Assembly: GCF_943734655.1 (NCBI RefSeq)
Contig: NC_071354.1
Span: forward strand, 137,688,642-137,752,641
Source: Sabethes cyaneus
Taxonomy: Eukaryota; Arthropoda; Insecta; Diptera; Culicidae
Length of the DNA stretch: 64,000 bases
Direction of reading: 5' to 3'
The position numbers and the translations under genes were made by a program. Below are positions 45,804-59,325 of this stretch, in pieces (within the stretch, counting starts at the first letter, position 1; every line of letters starts with the position of its first letter). The notes below the pieces were generated by a model. That model had not been told where the DNA came from. It made no database searches and saw only the letters and a program-made list of their open reading frames with translations.

Positions 45804-46790
45804 TTTTTTCTTACAGGTAGGTTTTAATCCCTACTATTAAATAGCCTTAATTGTCATAACAAGTCGTACGAAATCATAGTAATGGTAAGTAATGCAATTA
45901 CTATTTGCAATTACACACAATATGATATAGGATAGTTACTCTTAAGTAGTTTATGTAACGAATATTAACCCAATAAAAAAATCAAAAGTTGGTCGAACAA
46001 AAGTAGGTAAATTGTAAATTGATTAAAGTTTCTATGCAAAATATTTTTTTTGTCGTTTTAAATTTCTATTAGTATAAATTACAGAAATAATAACCTTTTC
46101 CTTAGACTCTGTACAGCCACCTTGTCCATTTTTTCGTGGCAGAATACCAGGTTGCCTTAAACTGCCACGTTAGTGGTCGCACATTTCAATGTTCCGCGTA
46201 AAGAAAATTTTATGCACTAGTTCGGCCAAGTAACCGTAACCACCAGTAACCAGTATTAAAATCCGTCGAATCATCGGAGCCGTTTGTGAACCAGCAAATT
46301 GGTAATTTTTCCCGGAACGGAGGCAGAATTATGGTCATGGTGTATTCCCAGTAAACCATTTGGTTTGTATATCTCGATTGCAACTGAGGTATACGAAATC
46401 ATATCTGAACGAAAAAGTTATATTTCACGCCATATAAGAACATATATGTACCAAAGTGCAGGCGATATACGTGCAAAAATTTTGACAACTATTTGTAATT
46501 CTATTTTGCGCAGTTTTTATAACACGCAACTAAATATTCCTGAATATATGATTAAGATATAATCAAATATTGCAATTGTCTATCCTGCTTTATAATTCAC
46601 AGTCATGAATTGTATATGAAGACATGCATGGCTGCAAAACAATTTATTGTTCACTTCGATTTGACATACTCTAATCATTATACAATTCCAATGTGAAATT
46701 GACATGAAAACGATTTAATGTTAACTTTTTATTACGATTTTGTGTTATCTGGGTTCCGACGTGGCCGACTATCAAAACCACACGTCACGA
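45804..46790. other. Probable LINE 3' remnant, then AT-rich DNA
   Basis: TTTTAATCCCTACTATTAAA could be the end of the interrupted LINE; the rest shows nothing I can name. Confidence 0.3.
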
Positions 46791-46799
46791 CCCGTGGTT

Positions 46800-47400
46800 G
46801 CTGTAGTTAACTACAGTTAGTACTATCGGTAAAGTATGATCGTTGTAGCGTACCACATTTTACGTTTACCAGAACATCGTCCGTTGTGGCCTGTAGTGCC
46901 TGTAGCCTCACTCTACGTCGGAAGAAGTCCCAGAAGGCATTGGGGGACAAAAGTCGTCTGTCGCGTCTGCATGCTACTGGTCGTCGGCTTATTGCTATAC
47001 GCCAGGGTATCAAAAGGTGCTGGTGGCCGGCAAGCCCTTTTCCGATATCGTCATCGTCACATGGGTGTGTAGGAGGATACGGGCGTTTCGGAGGCTAAAC
47101 CTCACCAATACTGAGGCCGGTGGGTTACTCCTCCGCATCCGAGCACTAGGAGTTAAAGTCCCGTCTGCATGATCAACAGAACAGAACCGAATTCGTCAAG
47201 TACGATGGCGCCCAAAAACCTGGCGAGTCGTTGAAGGTTCACCTCCTAAGACACGAACACCGACCGTAAACCAGCCCCTTTATGACCCGCATGAAACGGG
47301 AATGAGTTCCAATGAATCACTGCATGGTCGTAAATCCTATAATAAGTATGTTATGCTTGTTATAACTATTGTTTTAGTTATTATTTAGAGAGAAATAAAA
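46800..47400. repeat. GC-rich unclassified repeat debris
   Basis: Higher GC than its flanks, with short ORFs on both strands (LTLRRKKSQKALGDK on +) but no intact frame. Probably retroelement sequence, given the endonuclease fragment that follows. Confidence 0.3.
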
Positions 47401-47509
47401 GTCTGTTTCTTCTCGAGTTTTCACCGAGAAAAAGAGCTTCATCCAGAACGCGCGCGTAGTTTTCAGCAACTGGCGGGTTGTTTGTCTGCCGAATGTTTAA
47501 CTTGTTGGT

Positions 47510-47870
47510 GAATGTTGTACTGCTACTAGGTAATGGTCCGAGTTGATATCCGCACCCCGTAGGGAGCGTACGTTGATGATGTTCGAGAAAAACCGGCGCT
47601 CGATGAGAATATGGTTCGAAGTTCGTTAGTTAGGTGATCTCCAGGTGGCTTTGTGGATATCTTTGTGGGAAAGTGCTTCTGATCACCAAGTCTCAGGGAG
47701 CTGCAAAGTTGATGCATCGCTGGCCGTTGCCGTTCGTGTCGGTGTGCAGTCGGTATACATTGCTTCCCTGCCGACCAGGGCGTTCATATCCCCGATGACA
47801 ATCTTGATGTCCTGTCGTGAGCAGCTGTCGTACGATGCCTCCATGTCGGTGCGATGTCGGTTATATTGTT
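47510..47870 (-). pseudogene. RTE-like LINE endonuclease fragment
   Basis: In changing frames on the minus strand: DIKIVIGDMNALVGREAMY, GDHLTNE, then RFFSNIINVRSLRGADINSD followed by HY. These are the GDxNAxVG and SDHY motifs of an APE endonuclease. Probably the same family as the RT fragment at 23,880. Confidence 0.65.
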
Positions 47871-47945
47871 ACTCAAAGGCGCACTCATCAAAAATATACT
47901 TGTGCTACAGTTTTAGCTTGGTGTATTGTTATTAAGCCTCTGACC

Positions 47946-48157
47946 TGATGGTTTATATACATGGTGTTAAAGTTTGAATTGAGTTTACTATCTTTGCACG
48001 GCAGATAATAACAAAAATGTTTAGTTTTTATTTAGGAGAAAGTGCCTTACATGCATTTTAAATAATTGGTACAGTAATCCTTCATGAAATTTAAAATCGA
48101 AATCGTTGGATGTGACAAAAAAACATGTAACCATGTAACATGTAAACAAACCATCAA
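47946..48157. mobile_element. Foldback MITE, copy 1
   Basis: GATGGTTTATATACATGG at the left pairs imperfectly with CATGTAAACAAACCATC at the right; about 80% like the copy at 48,529. Confidence 0.65.
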
Positions 48158-48528
48158 TTTGACCAATTTGGTGTAATTTGACGGCAAAATGATGTAAACA
48201 CAAAATGATCTATAGGAATTTGTTAAAGAGTGCAACAGTTCGAAACATTTAGGCAAATTTTCGCCCGCTTTCACGTATGGACATTTCTATGAGTGTGCAA
48301 GAGATCGTTTAATGCCGTCAACGCGAATTCAGTACACACAAGCCTGTCAAACAGGGGGCTGGCAAGCGGCCATGTTTTTGGAGCTAACATGTCGATCGCA
48401 GCATAACAATACAACATATCGTTAACATTTTTAAATTTCGCTCCTGCAACTATCTGTGCTTCCGATTTGATGCTTGATACTTCTATAGAGCATTACACGG
48501 GAGCTCCTAACCTCACTTTTTTGACAGC

Positions 48529-48742
48529 ACTTGGTGGTTTGTTTACATGGTGCTAAAGTTTGAATTGAGTTTTCTACGTGGTTTTCTATCTATGTCCGGC
48601 AGATAATGATAAAAACTTTTAGTTTTTATTTAAGAGAAAGTGCTTTACTTGCATTTTAAAGCAACTGATGCAGTAATCCTTCACAAAATTTCAAATCGAA
48701 ACCGCTGGATGTGACAAAAACATGTAAACAAACCACCAAGTG
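48529..48742. mobile_element. Foldback MITE, copy 2
   Basis: CTTGGTGGTTTGTTTACATG and CATGTAAACAAACCACCAAG are exact complements; 214 bp. The body matches copy 1 in the same orientation. Confidence 0.75.
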
Positions 48743-50984
48743 GTGTCATTTGACGGCAAAATGACGTCATCGTAAAATGATCTATTGGTTCTAAATGGTA
48801 GTTTGAACGCACCGCCATGACCAAAACAAAGCAAAAAAGCAATGACAGGTGTTTGTTTTGGGCCGTATTCAAAACGACCCGCGATATGTGTGTTGCTGTC
48901 AGTTGACGTTGAAAGAGATAGGGTGCTAGTCCCCTGCTGTCAAATGATCGGTGTTTAGATTTTTTAAGTGTACGATGAAAAGAAATGCATCAAATTTAAA
49001 TTCCTTCAATGCATACCTTAACTATTGGAGTTTTCAAATCATTCCTTGAAGAAAATTTTACTGCGTGGTATGGTGTGTATGGTTTTAAATGAACTAGAAT
49101 ATTTTTTTTTGTATAAAACGCTTCAAGACATAACACTTTATCCTACGCATAAACTTTTCCAGGATAAATCCTTTTATGTTAGTTGCAATGATATTTAGAA
49201 ATGATTGTAGCGTGTTACCTTTGTTTAGCAACAGCTCCCCCAAAGCCATATCGTAAATAAAAAGCTCTATATGTAAAAAATATACTATCCTTACCTGGCA
49301 GTGACCTTGAAGTTGATATTTGCTTGGAAAATGAAATAATGGAAAAGACCCATCTTCTGACCGCATGGAGCTTTATGGATACATAATGGCCACTCTGATT
49401 GGCTAAGAACGATAAGGCTTGATATTTCAAATATGAGTGCGGACCTCCCCAGGTCAACGATTGCATCGCGTGCGTTAGCCAATAGACTAGCCCCGAATCT
49501 CGTTCGTATATTTTTCACTCCGAGCTACATGACGCGCCGCATACAATATTGAACATGCTTTTTTGGATTTTCACTGGTCGGTCAATGATCCTCGTTCGGT
49601 TAAAGAACGCGTTATATGTACGCAGCGGCATAATTTCTTATACCGCCATTAAATGAATAGTTTTCACAATGTGAATTTTGATAATTGGTCATAACTAGTT
49701 ACAGTTATTGAAAATGGTTGAAAGGAGTTGGTATCGTTATTGAAATCGTATTATGAAAGCAATTGTTAGATCAAGTCGAGAATCCCAGCTTTATACGGCA
49801 ATAAACCCTTGACCTTCGAAGGACAAATTATTGGGGGGTTGAGACTGGCTACCTCATTTACATCTTTCGAGAATGTGTGGTAGTATGAGCTGGGTAGTGC
49901 ACGGAAAGGAGTTCTTAAAATACGCCAAACTAACGAAAGCTTATGTACAACGAACGCCTGTCGCTGGTCAGTAGAAATGCTGCGATTATATTTTTGTCCA
50001 CGTGCCCCAAAGTCATTTACCCTTCCAGTGAAATGCGAAATATCAACAAACACTCGATATTATTTAGCGTTCTAAGAAGTAGAAGGGCGATGGAGTTAAA
50101 TTTTAATCGTTATATCGTTAATATTGTTTGTTTAGCTAAGAACGTTTTAAGTCCATAGCAGAAGATGGTACTGAGAATAGCGACCGTTTCGCATTGATTG
50201 ATTTTTTACCGTGCCAATTATACGTTGGAATGCTCAGAGAATAACTACAGGTAAGAAAAACTTTAGTATATACCGTATACATGCTTTCACGTTAGAGTAA
50301 AGTATCTTTATACATATTAGCACAGAAACACTGCTTCAAGCAGATGTAATTTTATTCTTGGTTTTACATGAGAAATTGCGGGTTGCTTGCTTGAAAACGT
50401 TCTATCGAGATCGGTACGGAACACCTCCTGATAACGAGCTGTTACCACTGATAGTCACTAGAATTAAGCTAAGCTTCTGACTTTTTACATTAAAAATTGA
50501 GGCGCTGGAACTATTTTCAATCAGCCCGAACGTATTTTAGTTACCAAGGTGCTTTCTTAAGCAGTTCTGGATTTTACCGATGTTTTGCTAACTTGTCTTA
50601 TGACATCAATTAACGCAAGCACTCACATGTCTACTGCAATATGGTACGTGAAATATGAATGTTTGACTTTGAGAAATGCTGTAATCATTTCTCAAAGTAG
50701 CGAGATGGCGATTCTCTTCAACAGTTGAATGCAAAATGCAAGTTTTTTCACAATCATTTCTTGTCGAAACAAAGTGAATTGTGTTTGTATGAATTACAAT
50801 TGATTGTAATTGATTCAAGATGATGTTCTTATCAAAAGATTCTGAAACTATGAACAAAATACTGCATTTTTTAACTTATTTGTTTTCAGTTGATTAAAAT
50901 ATACGACCCCTGATCAATTTGTTTCTTAACTTAAATGTAGTAAATTCCAAAAAAATTTATCTAAATGGGTATGGGTCGTTCCAT
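48743..50984. other. Intergenic, nothing assigned
   Basis: AT-rich DNA. ORFs at 49,094-49,518 and 49,766-50,053 (minus) lack splice sites and recognisable motifs. No named repeat. Confidence 0.35.
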
Positions 50985-51189
50985 GCCAAGTGGCCGAGAA
51001 AAAGTTCAAACGTGTAATCCACCTTCACGGATTTGAACCAAATTTTGCCAGATTGTTCGTTTTCGGCCAGAAAGTAAAAATCCAAAATTTGGTACGCATC
51101 GAACATTTCCTCGATTAATGGGAGCGCCTCCATTTTTAAGGCAAATACCCGATTTTGTCCTCTTTTTTTCTTTTGCTTATAGCGAAATA

Positions 51190-51735
51190 CAGCATTTTAA
51201 AGCAAGCAATTCCCCATTTTTAATGTAAAACTAAGAGCAAAATAACTTTTTTTTGAAGCAGCAATTCTCTACGCAATGTAAAAATACTTTGGCATATCGG
51301 AAAAGCATTTATACAGTATATAAAAAGGTTTTTCTTAACAGTGTTGCCAACTTTTCAGTTTCCCGCATGATTAGTTACATTAATTAAGGAAATATTAGTC
51401 TCCTAGCAACAATAAACGCAATAAACAAGGAAGGTAAGAACTCATGTCTATTAGCGAGATAAAAACATTTTACAAGGCTATGATCAAACAACTAACGTAT
51501 ATTTTACGCCTTTTTGAAGTAACATTTCCTCATCTAGTGCTATAAATCAAACGAAAAACTGTAAAAGCTGGCAACACTGTTAAGAAAAACTTTGCTATTT
51601 ATTGTATAAATGCTTTCCCGATATGGCAACGTAGTTTTACATTGCGTAGAGAATCAGTGCTTAACAAAGATATTTTGCTTATAGTTTTACATAAAAAATG
51701 GGATATTGCTTGATTTAAAACGCTGTATTTTGGTA
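51190..51735. repeat. Long inverted repeat, arms about 175 bp
   Basis: Left arm 51,190-51,365 and right arm 51,555-51,735. For example, CTTAACAGTGTTGCCAACTT is matched by AGCTGGCAACACTGTTAAG. Confidence 0.75.
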
Positions 51736-52244
51736 TAGGCAAAGAATACCTCGCGGCGATGAGTGATTCTTATGTAAAAAACCTGATTTAATCCACCTAG
51801 TGGTGAAAGGAACCTTTGTTACACGGTCTTACTTGCTATTTGAGATAGAAATCGACACGTTTGGTTTACATGAAATTTTTGGAAATTGAATAAGTTTACA
51901 AAATTTGAACCAAGTAGAAGCTTAAGTTTTTAAACTATGCATAATTTCTTGTAATGCCATTCTATTTGATTCACAACAATAAAGTTTTCTTGAATAAATT
52001 TCATCAATTTTTATTAACCTTCGGTTACTCACGCTGTTGTATTTTGTACAACATGTGTAGGTTTTTGAATGCCATATTGTTATAAAGTTACAAATCGTAT
52101 ATTACGTATATACTAACGTATATTCTTCAGTAAACTTGTTATGAGCAAAATGTCAGAATTATTCAATGCATTAATACTTTAAATTGTTAGGAAACAAGAT
52201 TAGCATAAACCGACATCACAGAAACGAAACAAGTAGCATGTGAG

Positions 52245-54602
52245 GGGCCGTGCACTAATTACGTAAGGCATTATGGGGGGAGGGGGGGTTCCGCGAAATC
52301 TTACAAAATCTTATTTGGGGGGGAGGGGGGCTTAATCATTTCTTACGTAAGATTTTCACACACGAAAAAATTATGAAAAAGTCACATTTTTAATAGCAAC
52401 TTATGTTGTTATTTGTTACAAAAATTTTTAAATTGATGAGGTAAGTTGTGAAGTGTCGAATTCTTTCATGCTGCAAGGAAATGCATAGAAACCTGCTGAG
52501 TATTTTAGCCTTGTCCACTCAAGGAAACAGCAGTTAGCCTACTTGTTCCAGAGTCTCTGATGTCATCGGTTTATGCTATTATTTATAATTTATAATTTAT
52601 TCGTATAATTCATAGGACAATTTGGGTCTAAATGAATACTTAAAAGTTACTTAATTGTTAGTATTTACATTGTCAAGTGCACGAATTCGTTAGCGGTAAA
52701 TGCGTGATGGTTCGTCAAAAATAAAAAGGTCAGCAAAGCAGTTGAATTGTCTGATTATGGAAGCGATGGGAGAGTTGGCAGCATATTGCGTTGAATAGGA
52801 GTCTTCCTGTAGAATCATTCTGGGTCGTAAGACTTTTGAAGGTGCGTAGAGTCCGATTTGCGATAGGATGTCCGGTGCATCATATTCGCCAGTTAAAAGC
52901 TTGCAGCCAAACAACGACTGCGAAACCTCTCTACGTCGACTTAGCGTGCTTATACCTAACAGACGACAGCGGTCTTCGTACGGTGTTAAGTTTTGCTGAT
53001 CCCTCCACGGAAGGTGACGAAGTGCATGTCGAACAAATTTTCGCTGTACGTTTTCCAGTCTGGCGGACCAGATAAACTCGTGCGGGTTCCAAACGATGCT
53101 CGCAAATTCCAGCGTTGACCGTACAATAGAGCAATAGAGAGCTGGAAGCAGATCGGGTCATTGAATTCACCAGCAATCTTAAATATGAACCCAAGACTAC
53201 GATTGGACTTGTCAACGATGGCAGAAATGTGGGACTTCATGGTGAGTTTCTCGTCAAGTAATACTCCAAGGTCCTTCACCTGTTCTACCCTATTCAATTT
53301 TGATCCGGAAATTTCGTAATCGAAGCGCAATAGAGGCTTCTAGTGCGATGGAAACTGATGACGCAACATTTCTCCACACTCAGTAACAATTGATTCCTTA
53401 CGCACCAGTCACTTAACAAGTCCAGAAGCTTCTGCAACATTCTGCAGTCCTCGATTCTTCTGACTTCAAGATAGATTTTCAGATCATCAGCGAAGAAAAG
53501 CCTTCCATCTTCATTGGGTAGTAACACTGCATCATTTATGTAGATACAGAATAGCAATGGTCCCAAATTGCTACCCTGTGGCACACCAGAACCATTTGTA
53601 AACGCGGCAGGCCGGCAGTTGCCAAGTTGTACGAAGAGTTGCCTATCCGTAAGGTAAGTTTGCAACCATCTGGACAATCTTGTGGTACACCCAAGTTTCT
53701 CCAACTTGCTTAAAAGAATAGTATGATTAACGGTATCAAAAGCGGCCTTCAAATCAGTATAAACTGTATCCACTTGCGCTTTGGCGCTCATACTATTTAT
53801 GCAGAACGATGTGAAATTCACCAAATTCGTTTCTACAGATTGCCCGGGATCATTCCAACATATTTCGTTGCAATTTCCTATCTCAATCCCGCAAGGCAGC
53901 CGCAATCCCTTATGATATCACGAGAAATATTTTTGTTTAAAAGTAGCTTACACAATTAATGTATAGCTGTACCAATGGAACAAGTGCTTGATAAGCTACT
54001 ATACAACAAAAATGTTTCTTGGGATATATTGTTCTTCTGTTCCCAAATATCTTGCCTGCCGTATGTGGCCAGAGTGGGGTCAGTATTTTGCTTCAAAGGA
54101 AACCGCGGTCATTACAGATCTGTACATTAGACGCAACGCAGTGCCAATTCCAACATAAGACCATGTCGCGTGTTATCTAGAAGAGGCAAAGAAGTTCTTT
54201 GTATACTACTTGACGAGGACACGTTTTCAGACGATTTAGATTGGATCAATGCGAATTAGGTGAACGCTAGTGAGTTTCTGAGCATACACCAACATTTATT
54301 GACAACCTCAATGCTGAAATACGTTCTGTTCGTGAGGGGATTAAGGGATTTACAATAGATATTGATATTATTTGTTTTTGGTTTTTATGAACTTGTTTGA
54401 ACTTTGTTGACTGTTTCAATATTCTTTCAATGTCTATCTTTTTAAATAAAACTTAAATTTTGATGTTTCAAAAAATCTTACTAAGAATTTGTAGGGGGGG
54501 GGGGGGAGGGGGGATTGGCCAAAATCTTACAAAATCTTATATAGGGGGGAGGGGGGGTTCAAAAATGAGGAAAAAGGCCTTACGTAATTATTGCACGCTC
54601 CC
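52245..54602. mobile_element. Element with TIR GGGCCGTGCACTAATTACGT and GAG duplication
   Basis: The right end is the complement of GGGAGCGTGCAATAATTACG. GAG flanks both sides, and the host phrase (GTGAG then GTGTACCGCAAT) is found unbroken, inverted, at 45,190-45,235. Subterminal G-runs at 52,275-52,330 and 54,493-54,556 mirror each other. It carries a LINE in its centre. Confidence 0.8.
52560..53950 (-). pseudogene. Jockey-type LINE, 5'-truncated, RT core present
   Basis: On the minus strand: SVETNLVNFTSFCINS, YTDLKAAFDTVNHTILLSKL, SGVPQGSNLGPLLFCIY, and RLFFADDLKIYLEV with the FADD box intact. Then VKDLGVLLDEKLTMKSHI and a C-terminus ending EPSRIYR, TAA and an AT-rich tail (ATTTATAATTTATAATTTAT on +). 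A frameshift near 53,330 separates RT from the C-terminal part. Endonuclease and ORF1 are missing. Confidence 0.85.
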
Positions 54603-54960
54603 GAGGTGTACCGCAATTGACCCCAACTGGAATTTTCTCTCGTTGCTTCATATGGAAAAATGGTGTCTGTATGCAGCAAAACACCAGCAAATGTAAAATG
54701 TTTAAGATGTATTCGTCTGTTGGTAATAGAGTAATTCGGGGTCAAAATCAGGTTATTTTTTACAATTAAAGTTCTGCAGTTCCTGAACAAGCAAACATAG
54801 AGGTATACTAAATTCAGCAAAGTTGTGTTTTTGCCTTTCTACTATATAAATATATAGTATAAAGGTATAGAAATCACTTGGAAAACCGGAAATGGAAAGA
54901 AGGTCCTGCGGGGCGAATGTTATATACCATTCGACTCAGTTTCGAAAACTGAGCATTTTC

Positions 54961-55142
<182 letters not shown>

Positions 55143-55663
55143 ACGCTTTTAATCTCACTCACTTTTCTCGGAGATGGCTGGACCGATTTTAATGTTCTTA
55201 GTGTCAAATGAAAGGTCTAGGTGTCCCATTGGTCGCTATTGAATTTCATACTGATCAGACTTTTAGTTCAAAAGTTATGTATAAAAATATGAAAAATATG
55301 GGACTTCATTATCTCATAGGTCCCTTAACCGATTTGAACAAAATTGATTGCATATGAAAGAGGAGCCTTGCAAACCCTTAACTTCCAAATTTCATGACGA
55401 TTGGGCTTGTAGTTCGAAAGTTACATAAAGAAATGTGAAAAAATAATATTTAAAACATATTTTTGTAACATATAAGCAATAATTCAATGAAAAACATCAC
55501 ACATTTTATTATTATTTGAAAATAACTGCTGAGATCTATCAAACGAAACCAAGTTATTTAAAATCGGACGGTTCATTCAAAAGTTATTTAAACTTTAACA
55601 CTTAAGCACCGTATATTAAACCGTTAAAACGTGTGAAATCAAAACAAATGTTGATTGTATTTA

Positions 55664-56155
55664 ATGCGTGTGATGTATGTGTGTATGCATGTATGTATGT
55701 ATGTATGTATGTATGTATGTATGTATGTATGTATGTATGTATGTATGTATGTATGTATGTATGTATGTATGTATGTATGTATGTATGTATGTATGTATGT
55801 ATGTATGTATGTATGTATGTATGTATGTATGTATGTATGTATGTATGTATGTATGTATGTATGTATGTATGTATGTATGTATGTATGTATGTATGTATGT
55901 ATGTATGTATGTATGTATGTATGTATGTATGTATGTATGTATGTATGTATGTATGTATGTATGTATGTATGTATGTATGTATGTATGTATGTATGTATGT
56001 ATGTATGTATGTATGTATGTATGTATGTATGTATGTATGTATGTATGTATGTACGTATGTATGTATGTATGTATGTATGTATGTATGTATGTATGTATGT
56101 ATGTACGTATGTATGTATATATGTATATATGTATGTATGTATGTATGTGTGTATG
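55664..56155 (+). repeat. (ATGT)n microsatellite, about 490 bp
   Basis: More than 100 tetranucleotide units with few interruptions (GTACGT at 56,050 and 56,104). Open in several frames on both strands, encoding MYVC or YIHT repeats only. Confidence 0.95.
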
Positions 56156-56157
56156 TG

Positions 56158-56269
56158 ATCCCAAGCAACAATGTGAGTTTGATTGTACTCTTATGGTGGT
56201 TTTCATGACCAATTGTGGTCTTGAATGCTAGCATAAGAGTGTAATAAAACTCAAATTGTTACTTGGGAT
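56158..56269. mobile_element. Foldback MITE, end ATCCCAAGCAACAATGTGAG
   Basis: Pairs with CTCAAATTGTTACTTGGGAT; 112 bp, directly after the (ATGT)n tract. Confidence 0.7.
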
Positions 56270-56399
56270 GACAATTTGCAATTTTTAAATTTGCATTGAA
56301 ATTCAAGAAAAGTCTTCAAGAAATTGTCTGAAGTTTTTGAAGCCTCTTAGTGGAATACGAAATTTGAAATTAAAGAAAAGAAAAAACTTTTACCGACTA

Positions 56400-56523
56400 A
56401 ATTCCACTATTTAATATTTATTCGCGACAGATACGTATACGCTTTGGAATAAGACACTTATGAAGCCTGCACGTCGTAGGCGAACTACGTATCTGTTGCA
56501 AATAAATATTAAATAGTGGGATT
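56400..56523. repeat. Foldback repeat, core CCACTATTTAATATTTATT
   Basis: ATTCCACTATTTAATATTTA pairs with TAAATATTAAATAGTGGGAT. The loop contains GAAGCCTGCACGTCGTAGGC. Confidence 0.7.
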
Positions 56524-58590
56524 CAATCGAAAAGCTTTTTCTTTTCTTTGATTTCAGTTCACTTGCTGTTACTCACAATTGTACACGAAAAGCAAACAGC
56601 GAAGAAAAGCAGTTAATTTAAGCATGTAGGTCTTTTTAATCAATAGATACTAGAGCTTAGAAATGTTACATGAAAAATAGTCCTGAAGTAAACGTTGCAC
56701 GGTAGTAATTTTGTAAGATTTGTTTTCGTTAATGACATTTTAAAGGACAGATGTCTTATGTCATGTATCATGTTTCAACAAATAAATCAAAAATGACAAG
56801 CACTGAAAATCATATCGATCATATTTCCTATTCTCAAGCATGTTTAAGGCGCAGCTTGCACTATTTTTCGACCTCATCTTGTTTTCCTAACCCTCTAACA
56901 TTGTAAAAACGATGCGATCAAGCTAATGACTATCTTTTCATGAAAGTACATTCAAAAGAAGCTTAAGTTTTGATTTTCATGCAAAAATAATTATCTGAAG
57001 GAGCGCCAGCTAAGAAAAAGTTCAATTTCTCTTTTTCATATCTAATGCTCTATTCAGTTATTTTTTCTAATTCAGATATATCGCAAAATTGAAGCCAAGC
57101 AAACTAATAGTAAAATTTTGAGATTAATCATTTTGTTGTCGATATCCTTTGTCTTCAAAAGCGAAGTATAATAATAATTTTTCTGAACTCTTGTTTTTCA
57201 AAGCTGCTAACTTTTGAACGCATGGTATTAATTAATTATCAAAAAATCTGTTTTGAACACATATTTCATATTGTCAATTCAAAACAAGTTTCGTATATGG
57301 CTCTGAAGCCCAACAGTTAAGGCCGACCGATTATAAAACTAAATAAGGTGTTACAAGTATTTACGCACCCAAGGAAAGAAAATTTAATTATTCTACGCAA
57401 TACGTTGGTAATTTTACTGGCAAATAAGGATTTTGAGGAATACGGAACGGATATTTAAAAATATAGTCAAGTTAATTATACATAGACGTTCCTGAGAAAT
57501 TAAATAATGATTATTGTGGCAGTAGAAAGGCTACGTTACGCCGCTAGGTGGATTAATTCGGGTTTTTTATTATTTGTACAACTTTGTAATACATGAAAAA
57601 GTCATACAACAATCACAAGAAAAGTTAGAATAGAAAAACTGATTTTACAAATTCATATACAATAAATAAGATTTTTCTTCCTTCACTGAAGAGATAGAAG
57701 GTTACTGTTTTCAGTAAAATTTCTTGTAATAATATGCTCTAAAAGTTTGCAGAACACATCAATGTGTTGTATTGAAACTGAAGGAAAATAATTTTTTTAT
57801 TTCACTTTTGGGGGGATTCTACCAGACGATAGAGCTTTCAATTTTAAGAAACTCTTCCAAAGGTTTGATAAACTTAAAACCAAGTTTTCCTAGTCAAAAC
57901 TCTAGTGCGCACGTTTTCTTTGGTTTTGGACTATTGTGCGCGCAAGTAACCGTGTTATAAAAGTTGGCGCGAGTGTTCGAGGGTTAATATCTTTTGACCG
58001 GTAAAACCAATTCTTATGTAATTTTGCATATATATTTGTAGTGTGAAAATCTCTCGTTTGATATTAAAAAAAATTGAAATTAGGTAAATTATCTTGGTTA
58101 AAATCATTATAAATTATTGTTAATTTTGGTGTGGTGTATTCGATTGCTCATAACTTTTAAATTAAACGTCCAATCAGAAAACCATTCAATAGTGATCTAT
58201 CCGGCTATATTACCTGCCAAATGAAACTAATAGCTCGTAACTTGGTTTGGCCATCTCTGAGAAACAGGCGTTCATTTGTACCTAGTCAAAACAGGTTTTT
58301 CAAGGCTAACTTTTAAACTGCTTGTCCGTTTTCAATAAAACTTAGCAAAATATTTAGTAATAGTAAGAGCTTTCGTTTGGTACTAAGATCGTCAAAATTG
58401 GTTGCGTGGTTCCGGAGAAAACCGTGTCACGTAGTTTTCACATTTTTGCTTATAACTTTCAAACGGAAAGTCAGACCACGAAACCATTTAATAGTGATAT
58501 ACTAGGCAATAATACCTTTCAAGCAAAAGTAATAGCGGTCGAATCAGTTCAGCCATCTCCGAGTAACAGGCGATAGAAAATTCGGAGCGA

Positions 58591-58610
58591 ACACACATAC
58601 ACACATACAC

Positions 58611-58679
<69 letters not shown>

Positions 58680-58683
58680 TACA

Positions 58684-58765
<82 letters not shown>
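58591..58765 (-). repeat. (CA)n microsatellite of (TG)n element copy 3
   Basis: About 175 bp of CA with a few CATACA breaks, at the position where the other copies carry TG. Confidence 0.95.
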
Positions 58766-58769
<4 letters not shown>

Positions 58770-59325
58770 TTGCTCAGTTCGTCGAACCCTATCGATTGGT
58801 ACATGTGACTCGGCCCTCCGGGCCTTGGATCAATTTCGTGTTTTTCGACCAATTTCTAAACCTTTGTTATATAGTATAACAAAGGTAAAAATCTGCGAAA
58901 CACGATGAAGTTGAAATTCTTGAATTGTAATTTTATCTTCATTGAGAAAAAAATGTAAACTTAGTTTTCAAATTGAGTTTAAAAATATTTGGCAGCACTG
59001 GTACTCAAAAATAATATCCAAAAATAATTCTTTGGGTGATTTCCTTTGAAAATGTGAAAATAGTGTGTTTCTAAACATAATATTGCCGAAGATATAAGCA
59101 AAAGAAAAAATTTAAAACGCTGTATCTTGGTATCGGCAAAGAATACCCCAGGGCGATAACTGATTCTTATGTAAAAAAATCTGCAAAATACGATGAAGTT
59201 GGAATTTTTGAGATCGACACCAAATTTTCGATTTTTGCTTTCTGACCAAAAACGAACAATCTGGCGAAATTTGGTTCAAATTCGTGAAGGTCGGTTACTT
59301 CGCGTGGAATGACCCGTATACATGT

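Noticed and set aside
47946..48742. Pair of direct repeats as LTRs of a small retroelement
   Set aside because: Each repeat is itself a foldback MITE, and there is no primer-binding site or coding sequence between them.
49766..50053. 95-codon minus-strand ORF
   Set aside because: Reads almost like protein but has a competing open frame on the other strand and no exon boundaries.
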